Shown here piece after piece: positions 1-8,727 of a stretch of 64,000 nt of DNA; positions within the stretch are counted from its first letter, which is position 1, and the number at the start of each line of letters is the position of its first letter. The stretch is from positions 9,351 through 73,350 of the forward strand of contig CAYQMG010000032.1 of NCBI GenBank assembly GCA_964418585.1. Direction: 5' to 3'. The DNA comes from JAJRTE01 sp964418585 (GTDB taxonomy: Bacteria; Myxococcota_A; UBA796; JAJRTE01). The position numbers and the translations under genes were made by a program. The notes beneath the pieces are model-generated. The model had not been told where the DNA came from, ran no database searches, and was given only the letters and a program-made list of their open reading frames with translations.

Positions 1-71
1 CAACCACCTTGTGCAATCTGGTCATCGTCAAGACTCCCTTTCGACGGCCCGGGGGGGTGACGGTTCCCCGG

Positions 72-122
72 GGCATGCTCGGCGGTTCGGGCCCGATTGC
101 CCGGGGCCGAGCCCGACATGCC
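72..122 (-). terminator. Large hairpin downstream of hemW, possible terminator
   Basis: GGCATG-CTCGGC at 72-83 faces GCCGAG at 106-111 and CATGCC at 117-122, giving a two-part stem with a bulge about 40 nt beyond the hemW stop codon. There is no U-run on the minus strand, so a classical intrinsic terminator is not certain; it could be an mRNA 3'-end stabiliser. Nothing else is recognisable in bases 1-159. Confidence 0.3.
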
Positions 123-159
123 ATCATAACCTCGAGCGCGGATCGGTGCCAGCAGCGGT

Positions 160-1449
160 TCAGGGAGTGCCTGTTCCGTGCGCCAGTCCCTGGTCGGCGG
201 CAAGGGAGAGTTCAAGGATCACCCGGTCCGAGAGGAGGAAGCCACCAGGGGTGAGGTGGAGCCGCGTGTTGTCGGTCTGCACCAGGCCTTTCAGGTCGGA
301 ATGGGCCGCGCGGGCGAGCAGGTGCTCGGAGGCCGACGCGCCGAACCGGTGGCGGAACCGGCCCAGGTCCAGGCCGCATGCGGTCCGGAGGCCCATCATG
401 AGCGTTTCCGTCATGGCCTGTTGTCGTGAGAGGACCTCCCGCCCCACGTGCACGGAGCGGTTCGTGGCGCAGGCGGCCATGTAGCGGTCCGGGTTCGGCT
501 CGGTCCACCATCGGCCGCCGTGAGGGGCGGGGACCAGTCGTACCGGGTGGGTCCGGTCCGACTCGAGGCACCAGCGGCGGGTGTAGCTGTGCGCGCCGGC
601 CCCGATGCCGATCCAGTCCTTGCCTTGCCAGTATCGGAGGTTGTGGCGGCAAGGGTGGGCTCGAGACCAGTTGGAGATCTCGTAATGCCGGAATCCGCCC
701 CGACCCAGGAGGTCCTCGGCGGCGTGATACATCTCCACCAGGGTCGATTCGCCGGGCAGGGCCAGGGCGCCGGCGGTCACCTGGCGGGCGAGTCGGGTGC
801 CCTCGTACACGGTGAGGCCGTAGGTGGCGCAGTGGGTCAGCGGAAGGGCCACGGTCTGTCTCAGATCGTCCTCCCAGTCGGCCGGGGACTGACCCGGGAT
901 GCCCCAGATGAGGTCGATGGAGATTTCCTCGAACCCGGCGTGGGCCGCATCCTCGATGGCGGCCAGGGCCTGGGTCCGGTCGTGAATCCGGGTCAACGTC
1001 CGCAGGTGTCGGTCGGCAAAGGACTGAATGCCGAGGGAGAGGCGGTTGACCCCCAGGGACCGAAGTTGCCGCAGGTCGGCCCGCCCGATGGTGCCGGGAT
1101 TGCACTCCACGGTCAGTTCCAGGGTTTCGCCGGGGGGGAAGCGGCGGAACACGGCGTGGAACAGTCGATCGAAAAACGGGGGAGGGCAGAGGGAGGGGGT
1201 GCCGCCGCCGATGAACAGGGTTTCCAGCGAGCGGCCGGCCAGCGGCGTGTCTGCGTAGTGCTCGAGTTCGGTTTCCAGGCTCTCGCCGTAGTCCCGCCAG
1301 GGGGGGGCGGGCCGGGCGACGGAGTTGAAATCGCAGTAGAGACAGCGGGTTCGACAAAAAGGAATGTGGATGTAGATGCCCAGATCCTCCCGGGCCTCTG
1401 TGGGGTCCGGTCCGGGATCCGACAAGTTTTCCACCTGGCAACTGGACAT
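160..1449 (-). CDS. hemW: Radical SAM haem chaperone HemW
   Basis: A 429-aa radical SAM protein of the HemN/HemW family. The N-terminal motif CRTRCLYCDF (about residues 32-41) is CxxxCxxCxF, the form typical of HemW; true coproporphyrinogen oxidases (HemN) have CxxxCxxCxC. Other family signatures are FIGGGTPS, ECNPGT, RLSLGIQSF and DLIWGIPGQ. HemW binds haem and is thought to deliver it to respiratory enzymes; the oxidase reaction itself is not expected. I place the start at ATG 1449 because GAGGGA lies just upstream; an in-frame GTG at 1485 would add 12 residues. The gene is divergent from the M16 peptidase gene with only about 60 bp between starts, so the promoters must overlap. Length is slightly above the usual 380-400 aa. 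Confidence 0.88.
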   Translation of the reverse strand: MSSCQVENLSDPGPDPTEAREDLGIYIHIPFCRTRCLYCDFNSVARPAPPWRDYGESLETELEHYADTPLAGRSLETLFIGGGTPSLCPPPFFDRLFHAVFRRFPPGETLELTVECNPGTIGRADLRQLRSLGVNRLSLGIQSFADRHLRTLTRIHDRTQALAAIEDAAHAGFEEISIDLIWGIPGQSPADWEDDLRQTVALPLTHCATYGLTVYEGTRLARQVTAGALALPGESTLVEMYHAAEDLLGRGGFRHYEISNWSRAHPCRHNLRYWQGKDWIGIGAGAHSYTRRWCLESDRTHPVRLVPAPHGGRWWTEPNPDRYMAACATNRSVHVGREVLSRQQAMTETLMMGLRTACGLDLGRFRHRFGASASEHLLARAAHSDLKGLVQTDNTRLHLTPGGFLLSDRVILELSLAADQGLAHGTGTP

Positions 1450-1507
1450 CGGTCCCTCTGCATGGCATATAGAACAACTTCTCACATGCTAGGTTGGAGG
1501 CCGCACG

Positions 1508-4075
1508 ATGTCGACGGAAAATACCTTCCGGCTCAAGAACGGGCTTCGCGTGCTCATTCAGGAAAGCCACGCGGCGCCGGTCGTGTCCATTCAGGTCTGG
1601 ATCAACGTGGGCAGCGCGGACGAGCGTCCCGAGGAGGCCGGGATTGCCCACCAGCTCGAGCACATGTTGTTCAAGGGAACAGATCGGCGGGGTGTGGGGG
1701 AGATCGCCCGGTCGGTGGAGGGCGCCGGGGGGGAGATCAACGCCTTCACCTCGTTTGACAACACGGTCTACTACGTCACCATGGCGTCCCGGCACTTCGA
1801 GTTGGGTCTGGACGTGCTGGCCGATGCGGTTCAGAACGCCCGGATCGATGCCGAGGAACTTCGCATGGAAAAGGAGGTGGTGCTCGAGGAGGTGCGGAGA
1901 TACGAGGACACCCCCTCCCGTCAGCTCGACCAGGCGGTGTTCACCGCGGTGTTCCGGACCCATCCCTATGGCCGGCCGGTCATCGGGTTCGAGGAGACCG
2001 TGCGAGGGTTCGAGCGGGACGACGTGGTCGGGTTCTATCGCCGCTGGTACACGCCGGACAACATGATCGTGGTCATCGTGGGTGACGTGGACGCCCGGGA
2101 GGCCGAGCGTGCGGTCCGGGCCCGGTTCGAATCCTTTGCGCGTCCCCCTGCGCCTCGCCGGTCCAGACCTCAGGAGCCGGCCCAGACCGGGCCCAGGACG
2201 ACCCATGTGGAAAAGGCGGTGCAGGAGGCCATGATTGAGCTGGCCTTTCCCATTCCGGCGGTCTCTCACCCCGATGCTCCCCTGCTGGACCTCCTCGCCC
2301 TCATCCTCGGACAGGGTGAGAGTTCCCGACTCACCGAACGGGTCAAAAATCAGAAACAGCTCGTCAACTCGGTCTACGCCTTCGCATACACCCCCCTGGA
2401 GCCGGGCGTCTTCCTCGTGGGCGCCGCCCTCGAGCCCTCCCGCATCATGGAAACCTACGACGCCTTGCTCGAGGAGGTGCGGCTCGTACGCCAGGCGCCG
2501 GTGCGAGGCTCCGAGTTGCGCAAGGCCCAGTCGATCATTCGGAGTGACCGGGTCTATGAACGGGAGACCGTGGACGGGCGCGCACGCAAGTTCGGCTACT
2601 ACCTGAGCACGTTCGGCACACTGGACGCAGAAAAAGCCTACTATCGGGCCGTGGAGGAGGCCACCGTGGCTGACATCCTCCGCGTCGCCCAGACCTACTT
2701 CGACCCGGACCGCGTCACCATCGCCACGCTCATGCCCAGGGGCGCCCGCGTGCCCGACGACGATGAGTTGACCACTCGCGCCCACAGGGCGCTCCACAAT
2801 GGTACGCCTCCGGCGCCTCAGTTGGTAGGACGACGCGAGCAGGAAACCCGGAAAATCGTCCTCCCCAACGGCATCCGTCTCCTCATCCGCGAGAATCACT
2901 CGGTGCCGCTCGTGGCCGTCCGCGCCGCGTTCGAGGGCGGATTGCGCCACGAGACCCGGGACAACAACGGGATCTTTCAGCTCATGTCCCAGCTCCTGAC
3001 TCGAGGCACGCCCAACCGGAACGCATTCGAAATCGCGCACGAGGTGGAGAGCCTGGCATGCAGCGTGGGCGGGTTCTCCGGCCGGAACTCCTTCGGGTTG
3101 CGCGCCGAGTTCCTCTCACAACACCTGGAGCGCGGGCTGGAACTCTTCTCCGAAATCCTCCACGGCCCTTCGTTTGCCGAGGACGAACTGGCCAAGGTCC
3201 GCAGAACCACCCTGGAGGCCTTGCGCAACCTCGAGGACCATCCGTCCACCTATGTGTTCCGCATCTTCTCCGAAACCCTCTACCGCCGACATCCGTTCCG
3301 CATGTCCTCCCTCGGAAACGAGCGGGCTCTCAACAAGATGACCCCACGGAGACTCCGCCGCATGTTCGACCGCCACGTGACCGCCGACAACATGGTCCTG
3401 TCCGTGGTGGGCGACGTGGACCCCCAGGACATGGAAATGTTGGCACGACGCTACTTCGGGGATTTCAACACCGGCGGCCCCCTTCCCGACACGGTCCCCG
3501 AAGAACCTCCCCTCACACGGCGGCGCGTCCGGCTTCGCTCGAGCGACAAGCATCAGCTTCACCTGGTGCTGGGCTGGCGCGGCGCCTCGGTCACCCATCC
3601 GGATCGGTACGTGCTCCAGCTCCTCTCCTCCATCCTCGCCGGCCAGGGCGGCCGACTGTTCCTCGAGCTGCGCGACCGACAGGGCCTCGCCTACACGGTC
3701 ACCTCCGTTTCCATGGAAGCACTCGGCGAAGGATACTTCGCCATCTACATGGCCACCGAACCCTCCAAGTTCGACCGGGCCCACCGTGGCATCCTCGAGG
3801 TGGTCTCCCGGCTCCTCCAGGACGGGGTGGACGACGCAGAGCTGGACCGGGCCAAGCGCTACCTGGTGGGTAGCTACGAGATCGACCTTCAGCGCTCCGC
3901 CGCCCTCTGCGCCAACCTGGCGTTCAACGAACTCTACGGCCTGGGACACGATTCCTACCAGAAATATGCCGCCCGAATCGACGCCATCACCCGGGAGGAG
4001 ATCCTCGAGGCTGCGCGGCGATACCTCGACCCCCGCGTCTATGTCCTCGCCGGCCTCGGCCCCACGGGAGACTGA
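1508..4075 (+). CDS. Zinc peptidase of family M16, two tandem M16 repeats
   Basis: An 855-aa member of the pitrilysin/insulinase family. The first half carries the inverted zinc motif HxxEH as HQLEH (about residues 50-54), with the distal Glu region at MEKEVVLEEVRRYED. The second half (about residues 440-855) repeats the fold without HxxEH, which matches the usual layout of one catalytic and one structural domain in a single chain. Family members degrade peptides or process exported proteins. No signal peptide is visible, so it is probably cytoplasmic unless exported by another route. The start ATG follows GGAGG with 7 nt spacing. mutM lies 65 bp downstream on the same strand and may be co-transcribed. 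Confidence 0.88.
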   Translation: MSTENTFRLKNGLRVLIQESHAAPVVSIQVWINVGSADERPEEAGIAHQLEHMLFKGTDRRGVGEIARSVEGAGGEINAFTSFDNTVYYVTMASRHFELGLDVLADAVQNARIDAEELRMEKEVVLEEVRRYEDTPSRQLDQAVFTAVFRTHPYGRPVIGFEETVRGFERDDVVGFYRRWYTPDNMIVVIVGDVDAREAERAVRARFESFARPPAPRRSRPQEPAQTGPRTTHVEKAVQEAMIELAFPIPAVSHPDAPLLDLLALILGQGESSRLTERVKNQKQLVNSVYAFAYTPLEPGVFLVGAALEPSRIMETYDALLEEVRLVRQAPVRGSELRKAQSIIRSDRVYERETVDGRARKFGYYLSTFGTLDAEKAYYRAVEEATVADILRVAQTYFDPDRVTIATLMPRGARVPDDDELTTRAHRALHNGTPPAPQLVGRREQETRKIVLPNGIRLLIRENHSVPLVAVRAAFEGGLRHETRDNNGIFQLMSQLLTRGTPNRNAFEIAHEVESLACSVGGFSGRNSFGLRAEFLSQHLERGLELFSEILHGPSFAEDELAKVRRTTLEALRNLEDHPSTYVFRIFSETLYRRHPFRMSSLGNERALNKMTPRRLRRMFDRHVTADNMVLSVVGDVDPQDMEMLARRYFGDFNTGGPLPDTVPEEPPLTRRRVRLRSSDKHQLHLVLGWRGASVTHPDRYVLQLLSSILAGQGGRLFLELRDRQGLAYTVTSVSMEALGEGYFAIYMATEPSKFDRAHRGILEVVSRLLQDGVDDAELDRAKRYLVGSYEIDLQRSAALCANLAFNELYGLGHDSYQKYAARIDAITREEILEAARRYLDPRVYVLAGLGPTGD

Positions 4076-4140
4076 CCCCGCCTCCACGGCCGCACCCGGC
4101 CCCCGTGCCGGAATGCTCGACACCTCTCCGGAGTCCGCCC

Positions 4141-4974
4141 GTGCCCGAGTCGCCCGAAGTCGAGATCATGCGCCGCAACCTCCTTCGGTGGACCCGGGGA
4201 AGGCGGATCACGCGCGTGGACCTGCTCCGTCCGGCAACCATGTCTGGAGACCACGCAGCCTCGAGTACCCTTGTCGAGGGCGCACGCTTGACCCACGCTC
4301 TCCGCCGCGGCAAGGTCCTCTGGATGGCCTTCTCCTCGAGTTCCGGGTGGCTCGTCCGGTTCGGCATGACCGGAAAGTGGGTCCGCTGCCGCCCCGGCCA
4401 GCCCATGCCTCGATTCGCCCGGATACGCCTGCTCCTGAACGATGGACACGCCATCCTCTTCCTGGACCGCCGTAACCTCGGACGCATCCAGGCATTCCAC
4501 CCCGCTCCCCAAGGCCCAACCTTGCTCAAACACGCCGCTCCTGGTCGGGACCCCCTCCTCGAGGGCATCTCCGGCAGAAACCTCGAAACCCTCTTCGCTC
4601 GCCGACGATCGCCCGTAAAAACCCTCCTCCTCGACCAGTCCTTGATCGCCGGCATCGGCAACATCTACGCAGCCGAGACCCTGTTCACAGCTCGGATTCA
4701 CCCGCGCACCCCCGGAAACACGCTCGACCTCCAGGCGTGCACCCGGCTCGCGCAGGCCATCCACCAGAGACTGGTGTGGGCCATCGACACGTTTGACGGC
4801 GACGATATCGCCCTCCAGGGAGAACCGGGCGCGGACCAGGCGCCTTTCCAGGTCTACCGCCGCACCGGCCGTCCCTGCCCTCGGTGCCGTGCGCCCATCC
4901 GGCGAGACACGATCGCCGGTCGGGCCACCTTCTTTTGCCCCACCTGTCAGAGCCTACCCGGGGCGAAAGCGTGA
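4141..4974 (+). CDS. mutM: Formamidopyrimidine-DNA glycosylase (Fpg/MutM)
   Basis: A 277-aa base-excision repair glycosylase/AP lyase that removes oxidised purines such as 8-oxoguanine. The mature N-terminus PESPEVEIM supplies the catalytic Pro and Glu (PE-PEVE signature). For this reason I start at GTG 4141 and not at the ATG 12 codons upstream: the family requires Pro directly after the initiator Met, and GGAG precedes this GTG. A conserved Lys lies in RRGKVLW, GNIYAAETLF is the helix-two-turn-helix signature, and the C-terminus has a CxxC-x16-CxxC zinc finger (CPRC and CPTC). Length and domain order are normal. Confidence 0.93.
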   Translation: MPESPEVEIMRRNLLRWTRGRRITRVDLLRPATMSGDHAASSTLVEGARLTHALRRGKVLWMAFSSSSGWLVRFGMTGKWVRCRPGQPMPRFARIRLLLNDGHAILFLDRRNLGRIQAFHPAPQGPTLLKHAAPGRDPLLEGISGRNLETLFARRRSPVKTLLLDQSLIAGIGNIYAAETLFTARIHPRTPGNTLDLQACTRLAQAIHQRLVWAIDTFDGDDIALQGEPGADQAPFQVYRRTGRPCPRCRAPIRRDTIAGRATFFCPTCQSLPGAKA

Positions 4975-4991
4975 ACGCACAAAGATTCCTC

Positions 4992-5020
4992 TTGCCACTC
5001 GGCCTCACTGCTGCTATCTA
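4992..5020 (+). promoter_or_regulatory. Probable sigma-70 promoter of tRNA-Ala
   Basis: TTGCCA (4992-4997) and TATCTA (5015-5020) are separated by 17 bp and lie about 60 bp before the tRNA. They are followed by a G+C-rich stretch (GGGCGCG) resembling the discriminator of stringently controlled stable-RNA promoters. Confidence 0.45.
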
Positions 5021-5078
5021 TTAGGGCGCGTTTTTCGACGGGGCCGCCCGCAGGCAGGAGCGTCCGTCAACCGTCGAG

Positions 5079-5151
<73 letters not shown>

Positions 5152-5162
5152 CTTTTGATTTC

Positions 5163-5194
5163 AAGGGGTTACGGTGATTGCCGTGACCCCTTTT
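5163..5194 (+). terminator. Intrinsic terminator of the tRNA gene
   Basis: AAGGGGTTACGG pairs with CCGTGACCCCTT around the loop TGATTG (10 bp core with one G-U pair), followed by TTTT. It lies directly behind the tRNA. Confidence 0.85.
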
Positions 5195-5400
5195 CGCGTT
5201 CGTGGCACACTCGTGGCACTTCCCAGGTTGCCACGGCTCGACCTCGAGCACTCGAACACTCGTTCCTGACCGCACGCACCTCCTTCATGCAGACCCCCCC
5301 GACAAGGCCAGACCAGGTTCGTCTTCTCTCACGCATCCTCCCGAAATGCGGTCCGGCCGGCATGGCGGCGATGCAGAAGCCACCCTCATCCCCAGAGTCG

Positions 5401-5497
5401 ATGGGTCGCCTGCTTCGTGGACCTACGGCACGGATCTCGAGGGGATGGGTCGCCTGCTTCGTGGGCCTACGGCACGGATCTCGAGGGGGTGGGTCGA
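5401..5497. repeat. 44-bp tandem repeat, about 2.2 copies
   Basis: The unit starts ATGGGTCGCCTGCTTCGTGG and ends GGATCTCGAGGG. Copies begin at 5401 and 5445 and differ at about one base; a partial third starts at 5489 (GTGGGTCG). 44 is not a multiple of 3, so the reading frame shifts with each copy. It is part of a 750-bp stretch (5195-5947) in which I see no gene; the pair TCGTGGCAC at about 5201 and 5211 is another short direct repeat there. Confidence 0.85.
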
Positions 5498-5639
5498 CAC
5501 AAGTGTGGCATTTTGACCAGCTCTTCTCGAGGTCCCCCCTCGAGATCTCGACCTCACGGGTCGGCGTCTGCATGGGGGAGGGCGCCGCGGCTCGCGGGGG
5601 AGGGTCGAGGTTCTCGAGGCATTTTTGCACAATCGGCGA

Positions 5640-5897
5640 ATGGTCCCCCCGTGCTCGAGTCGAGGTTCCCCCACCGGATCGTCCGCGTCCCCCGTCGAGA
5701 ACGTCGAGGCCCCCCGTCGAGATCGTCGAGGCCCCCCGTCGAGATCGTCGAGTTCCCGGCATGAACACGGTGAGGGGGGGTCCTCATCATGCCGGTACCC
5801 GCCCCGACTGTCACGCCGAGGTCCCCCCCTGCAGCAATGGAGGTCCCCCCCTGCTCCAGTGGAGGTCCCCCCTGCAGCAATGAAGTTCCCCCTGACC
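5640..5897. repeat. Array of C-runs phased at 22 bp
   Basis: The unit is GAGGTCCCCC followed by about 11-12 variable bases. The base before the C-run falls at 5644, 5666, 5688, 5710, 5732 and 5754, exactly 22 bp apart. A second cluster follows at 5822, 5844, 5866 and, 20 bp on, 5886. An isolated unit sits near 5529. Half-units often contain GTCGAGATCGTC or CTGCAGCAATG. The period is not divisible by 3, so this is not a coding repeat; about 22 bp is close to two helical turns, which puts the C/G tracts on one face of the DNA. The minus strand carries runs of 5-6 G. Units vary too much for a CRISPR array. Confidence 0.8.
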
Positions 5898-5947
5898 CTG
5901 GTCGGTGTCTCCGGTGGATTGTCGAGGACGGGTGGTGTGGCGCGGGG

Positions 5948-6439
5948 TTATCCCTGGTCGGTTTCGGCGGTCTCCGGCGCCTCGCCGGTGGCACTCGCTC
6001 CGCTGGAGAACATGCGGGCCATATCCTTGACCACAGGCTGGACCTCCTCGGGACCAAAGGACTTTGCCGCCTGGTAGACCACCAGGGCGGTCTTGTATGC
6101 CTCGCTGCTGGCGGCCAGGTAGTTGTCATCGAGGATTTCCATGAGCCGGGTCAACTCAATGCGGATCTCCTGCAGTTGGTTGGTGAGCTTGACATCTCGC
6201 CTGAAGTTGTCCACGCTCACGATGCGCGGCAGGTAGCTATCATCGCTATCGGCCAGGCTCAACGCCTGCTGAACGAAGCCCACCATGGACTGTCCCATCT
6301 TGACCATGCGTTTGCGCTGCTCCGGGGTGAGGCTCTCCTGCATGGGGAGCGCTTCCCGGGTCGCCAGGATCATTCCGCGGATGGCCTCGAGCTGCTCGTC
6401 GGTGAGTTCGGCGTTGATGATATTCGGGATCGTTGCCAT
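5948..6439 (-). CDS. Hypothetical alpha-helical protein
   Basis: A 163-aa protein starting MATIPNIINAEL. I choose ATG 6439 because GGAGGAAG lies directly upstream; the longer upstream reading looks untranslated. It is predicted to be almost entirely helical, with an amphipathic Leu/Ile pattern, a Met-rich early helix (QRKRMVKMGQSMVG) and a short Ala/Thr/Glu-rich tail. There are no Cys residues, membrane segments or signal peptide. I recognise no family. The repeat array lies directly behind its stop codon and the gene is divergent from the glycosyltransferase locus. The G+C-rich codon use is like that of its neighbours. Confidence 0.7.
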   Translation of the reverse strand: MATIPNIINAELTDEQLEAIRGMILATREALPMQESLTPEQRKRMVKMGQSMVGFVQQALSLADSDDSYLPRIVSVDNFRRDVKLTNQLQEIRIELTRLMEILDDNYLAASSEAYKTALVVYQAAKSFGPEEVQPVVKDMARMFSSGASATGEAPETAETDQG

Positions 6440-6931
6440 GTCTTCCTCCATGCTGCACACCGGACGCAACGGGTCTGGAATCAGGAAGGCTCGAAGCGTC
6501 GCGGTGTCGGGTTTGTGCCACCGTGACCGGGAGCGGCGAGAGGCACGCCGTTTTCGGTGCGTCACGATGACTGGAAAATAGTGAAACAAAACGGACCGAT
6601 TGTCCAGACGGTTGATCGGGAATCGGTCGACGCCTCCGGAACACCGGGGGGATCCCGGTTTCAGCCGTTCCGGGGGGCTGGTTGTCGAGCGAGCCATCTG
6701 GTCCCCTGGTCTGGTTCATTTTCCAGAAAGGATCTGGCTGCGCGCGTGTTGCGCGTTCCGGCGGCGTGCAGGTTGTCGAAAACGAGTTGGGTTCAGGAGC
6801 AAGGTGTGGCAGGATGGACCGCGTGGGTGACGCGCGTGTGGCGGCGTCGGGTGCCATGTCCCGATCGGGGTTCGGGTCCGGAGAGGTGGGATGAACCGGG
6901 CCTGGTGTGCCAGGGAGGAGCATTGAGAAGG
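6440..6931. other. Intergenic region between divergent genes, no gene seen
   Basis: About 490 bp separate the minus-strand hypothetical gene from the glycosyltransferase locus. An AT-richer patch at about 6567-6605 (GAAAATAGTGAAACAAAACGG) could hold promoters for either side, but no convincing -35/-10 pair is visible. The open reading to the right lacks protein-like composition until the Met at 6932. Confidence 0.5.
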
Positions 6932-8176
6932 ATGGTTCGGAAGCCGCGCTCGGTTTATGTTGCGTTCGAGGCCTTTCCCCGGCTCAAGGGGGCCTCGGCC
7001 CACATCGCCTCCATGGTTCGAGCGCTCGCCGAGGATTTTTCGCCGGTGCTCCTCGTGTGTCTGGGATATGGCGACATGCCCGCGTACCAGGATTTGGGGG
7101 ACGTTCAGATTCGTCGGTTCATGGCCGGTCACCCCAACATGCTCAGGCGGGCCGTGGCGTTTGGACGGTTCGTGCACGACACGGTGGCCCCGGTTGCCGG
7201 GGGCCTCGAGCTGGCCGTATTCCGGGATCCGTGGAGCGGTCTTCCATTGCTCGAGATGGAGCCTGGGGTGGCGTTGGTGTTCGAGGCCAACGCCCTTCCG
7301 TCCTGGGAGCTGGGCTCGACCTATCCCCGGTTCGGGCGGCGGGTGGCGCTTCAGGCCAAGATTCGGGATGGCGAGCGGCGGTGTCTCCGTGGGGTGGAAC
7401 GGGTTCTGGTGGTCAGCGGTGTGACCGCGAAGGCCCTGCGTGCCCTGGAGCCGCGCTGTGCGCCCATTGCGGTGATTCCGAACTCAGCGGACCCGGTTTT
7501 CGAGGCGGCGGCGGGAGGGGGTGGAGCCGTGCCGGAGTCCGGGGCCGGGGCGACCTTCGGCTATGTTGGCAGCCTGCACCCGTGGCAGGGGGTGGAGCGG
7601 GCGGTGGATGCGTTTTCGCTGATTGCGCGCGGCGTCGATGCCCGGATGGTCATTGTCACCGCCGGTCGCGGGCCGGCGTGGAAGGCGCTGCGGCGACGGA
7701 TTCGCAAGAAGAGGTTGACCGAGGTGGTCGACCTGATACCCGGATTGCCGCCGGAGCGGCTTGCTCCCCTGGTGCGCACGTGCGCCTTCACAGTGGCGCC
7801 CCTGCAGGAGACCTCGAGGAACGTGGTGCAGGGCTGCTGTCCGGTGAAGATCGTCGAGTCCATGGCGGCCGGAGTCCCGGTGATTGCAACGGACCTCGCC
7901 GTCACGCGGGAGATGATCTCGAGCGGACGAGACGGTCTCCTGGTCGACCCGTCCGGGGTGCGGCCCCTGGCCGAGGCCATGCTCCGGCTTTTGAACGACC
8001 GGAGATTGTGTACGCGCCTGGGCCGGAACGCGCGTGAGACGGCCCGGGTTCGTTTTTCGCGAGAGGTGGTGCACGAGCGTTTGAGGGGGGTGTTCTGGGA
8101 CGCGGTCCGTGCCGGGCGTGTGGGTGGACCGGTCCCGGTTGCCATGCCATGGTTTGAGTGCCAAGCAGATGGTTGA
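6932..8176 (+). CDS. Glycosyltransferase, GT4-like (GT-B fold)
   Basis: A 414-aa retaining-type glycosyltransferase. The N-terminal half contains the acceptor-side Rossmann fold (SVYVAFEAFPRLKGASAHIASMV). The C-terminal half shows GYVGSLHPWQGVERAVDAF, the typical start of Glycos_transf_1, and the nucleotide-sugar site E-x7-E (IVESMAAGVPVIATDL), ending in GLLVDPSG. There is no membrane segment; such enzymes act at the inner face of the inner membrane. I start at ATG 6932 (GAGAAGG upstream); TTG at 6923 behind GGGAGGAG is a possible alternative. It heads a run of same-strand genes to 12347 that includes two more glycosyltransferase-like proteins, suggesting a surface glycan or lipid-glycan pathway. 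The sugar and acceptor cannot be deduced. Confidence 0.82.
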   Translation: MVRKPRSVYVAFEAFPRLKGASAHIASMVRALAEDFSPVLLVCLGYGDMPAYQDLGDVQIRRFMAGHPNMLRRAVAFGRFVHDTVAPVAGGLELAVFRDPWSGLPLLEMEPGVALVFEANALPSWELGSTYPRFGRRVALQAKIRDGERRCLRGVERVLVVSGVTAKALRALEPRCAPIAVIPNSADPVFEAAAGGGGAVPESGAGATFGYVGSLHPWQGVERAVDAFSLIARGVDARMVIVTAGRGPAWKALRRRIRKKRLTEVVDLIPGLPPERLAPLVRTCAFTVAPLQETSRNVVQGCCPVKIVESMAAGVPVIATDLAVTREMISSGRDGLLVDPSGVRPLAEAMLRLLNDRRLCTRLGRNARETARVRFSREVVHERLRGVFWDAVRAGRVGGPVPVAMPWFECQADG

Positions 8177-8280
8177 TACTGGAGAACTGGTGGAGTATGA
8201 TCGGAAAACGGGATGACGAGCTTGTCGCAGATGGTCCGCGCCTGGGCAGGACCATCTGACCTGAGGGGGTACACGACGAC

Positions 8281-8658
8281 ATGAGCAACACGTGCAGAAT
8301 GAAGGTCGGCCTGCTCGTTCTGCGTACCTGCGGGGAGGAGGCGGTGGACACCTGCTCGACCTGCGGGCGGCCGATATGTCCGAAGCACCGCATCAAGCAA
8401 TCCGGCCTGGTCCAGTGCCTGGATTGCGCGTTGGACGGGCCGATGGAATCGGAAAGCCCGCGGCTGTGGCAGGCGTACGAGCGGCGGGTGCGTTACCGTG
8501 CGGCCCGGTACCACCCCCTGTACCTGTCCGACAGCGGGTATTACGGCGAGGATGACTATCGCGTATTCGACGAACGAGGTGAGGCGGAAGAGGCCGGTGC
8601 GTCCGACCTGGAGGACGATATGGACTTCAATTCGTCCGACGACTACCTGGAGAGTTGA
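8281..8658 (+). CDS. Small Cys-rich, acidic-tailed protein
   Basis: A 125-aa protein without a recognised family. Residues about 24-52 hold CSTCGRPICPKH and CLDC, a Cys/His cluster with the spacing of a treble-clef or B-box-like zinc site. The middle is basic and aromatic (ERRVRYRAARYHPLYLSD), and the last 40 residues are strongly acidic (EEAGASDLEDDMDFNSSDD). There is no signal peptide. It sits between two glycosyltransferase genes on the same strand, with gaps of about 105 and 70 bp, so it may be part of their operon; an adaptor or regulator role is a guess. Confidence 0.75.
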   Translation: MSNTCRMKVGLLVLRTCGEEAVDTCSTCGRPICPKHRIKQSGLVQCLDCALDGPMESESPRLWQAYERRVRYRAARYHPLYLSDSGYYGEDDYRVFDERGEAEEAGASDLEDDMDFNSSDDYLES

Positions 8659-8727
8659 AGCGCCCGAGCACGGCCCGTCCGTCCGGCGGGCCGAAACGTG
8701 GTCTCGAGCGGCAGGCAGGGATGAGGG

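Noticed and set aside
212..3040. A 942-codon open stretch on the minus strand through hemW and the M16 gene
   Set aside because: Its composition is low-complexity Arg/Pro/Gly as expected for an antisense frame in G+C-rich DNA, and hemW and M16 have clear family motifs.
5195..5240. An integrated element with its attachment site at the tRNA-Ala 3' end
   Set aside because: No integrase gene and no second copy of the tRNA 3' end are found in the window; the TCGTGGCAC pair alone is not evidence.
5640..5900. CRISPR array
   Set aside because: The 22-bp units have no constant repeat of 23 bp or more, no unique spacers of uniform length, and no cas genes are in the window.
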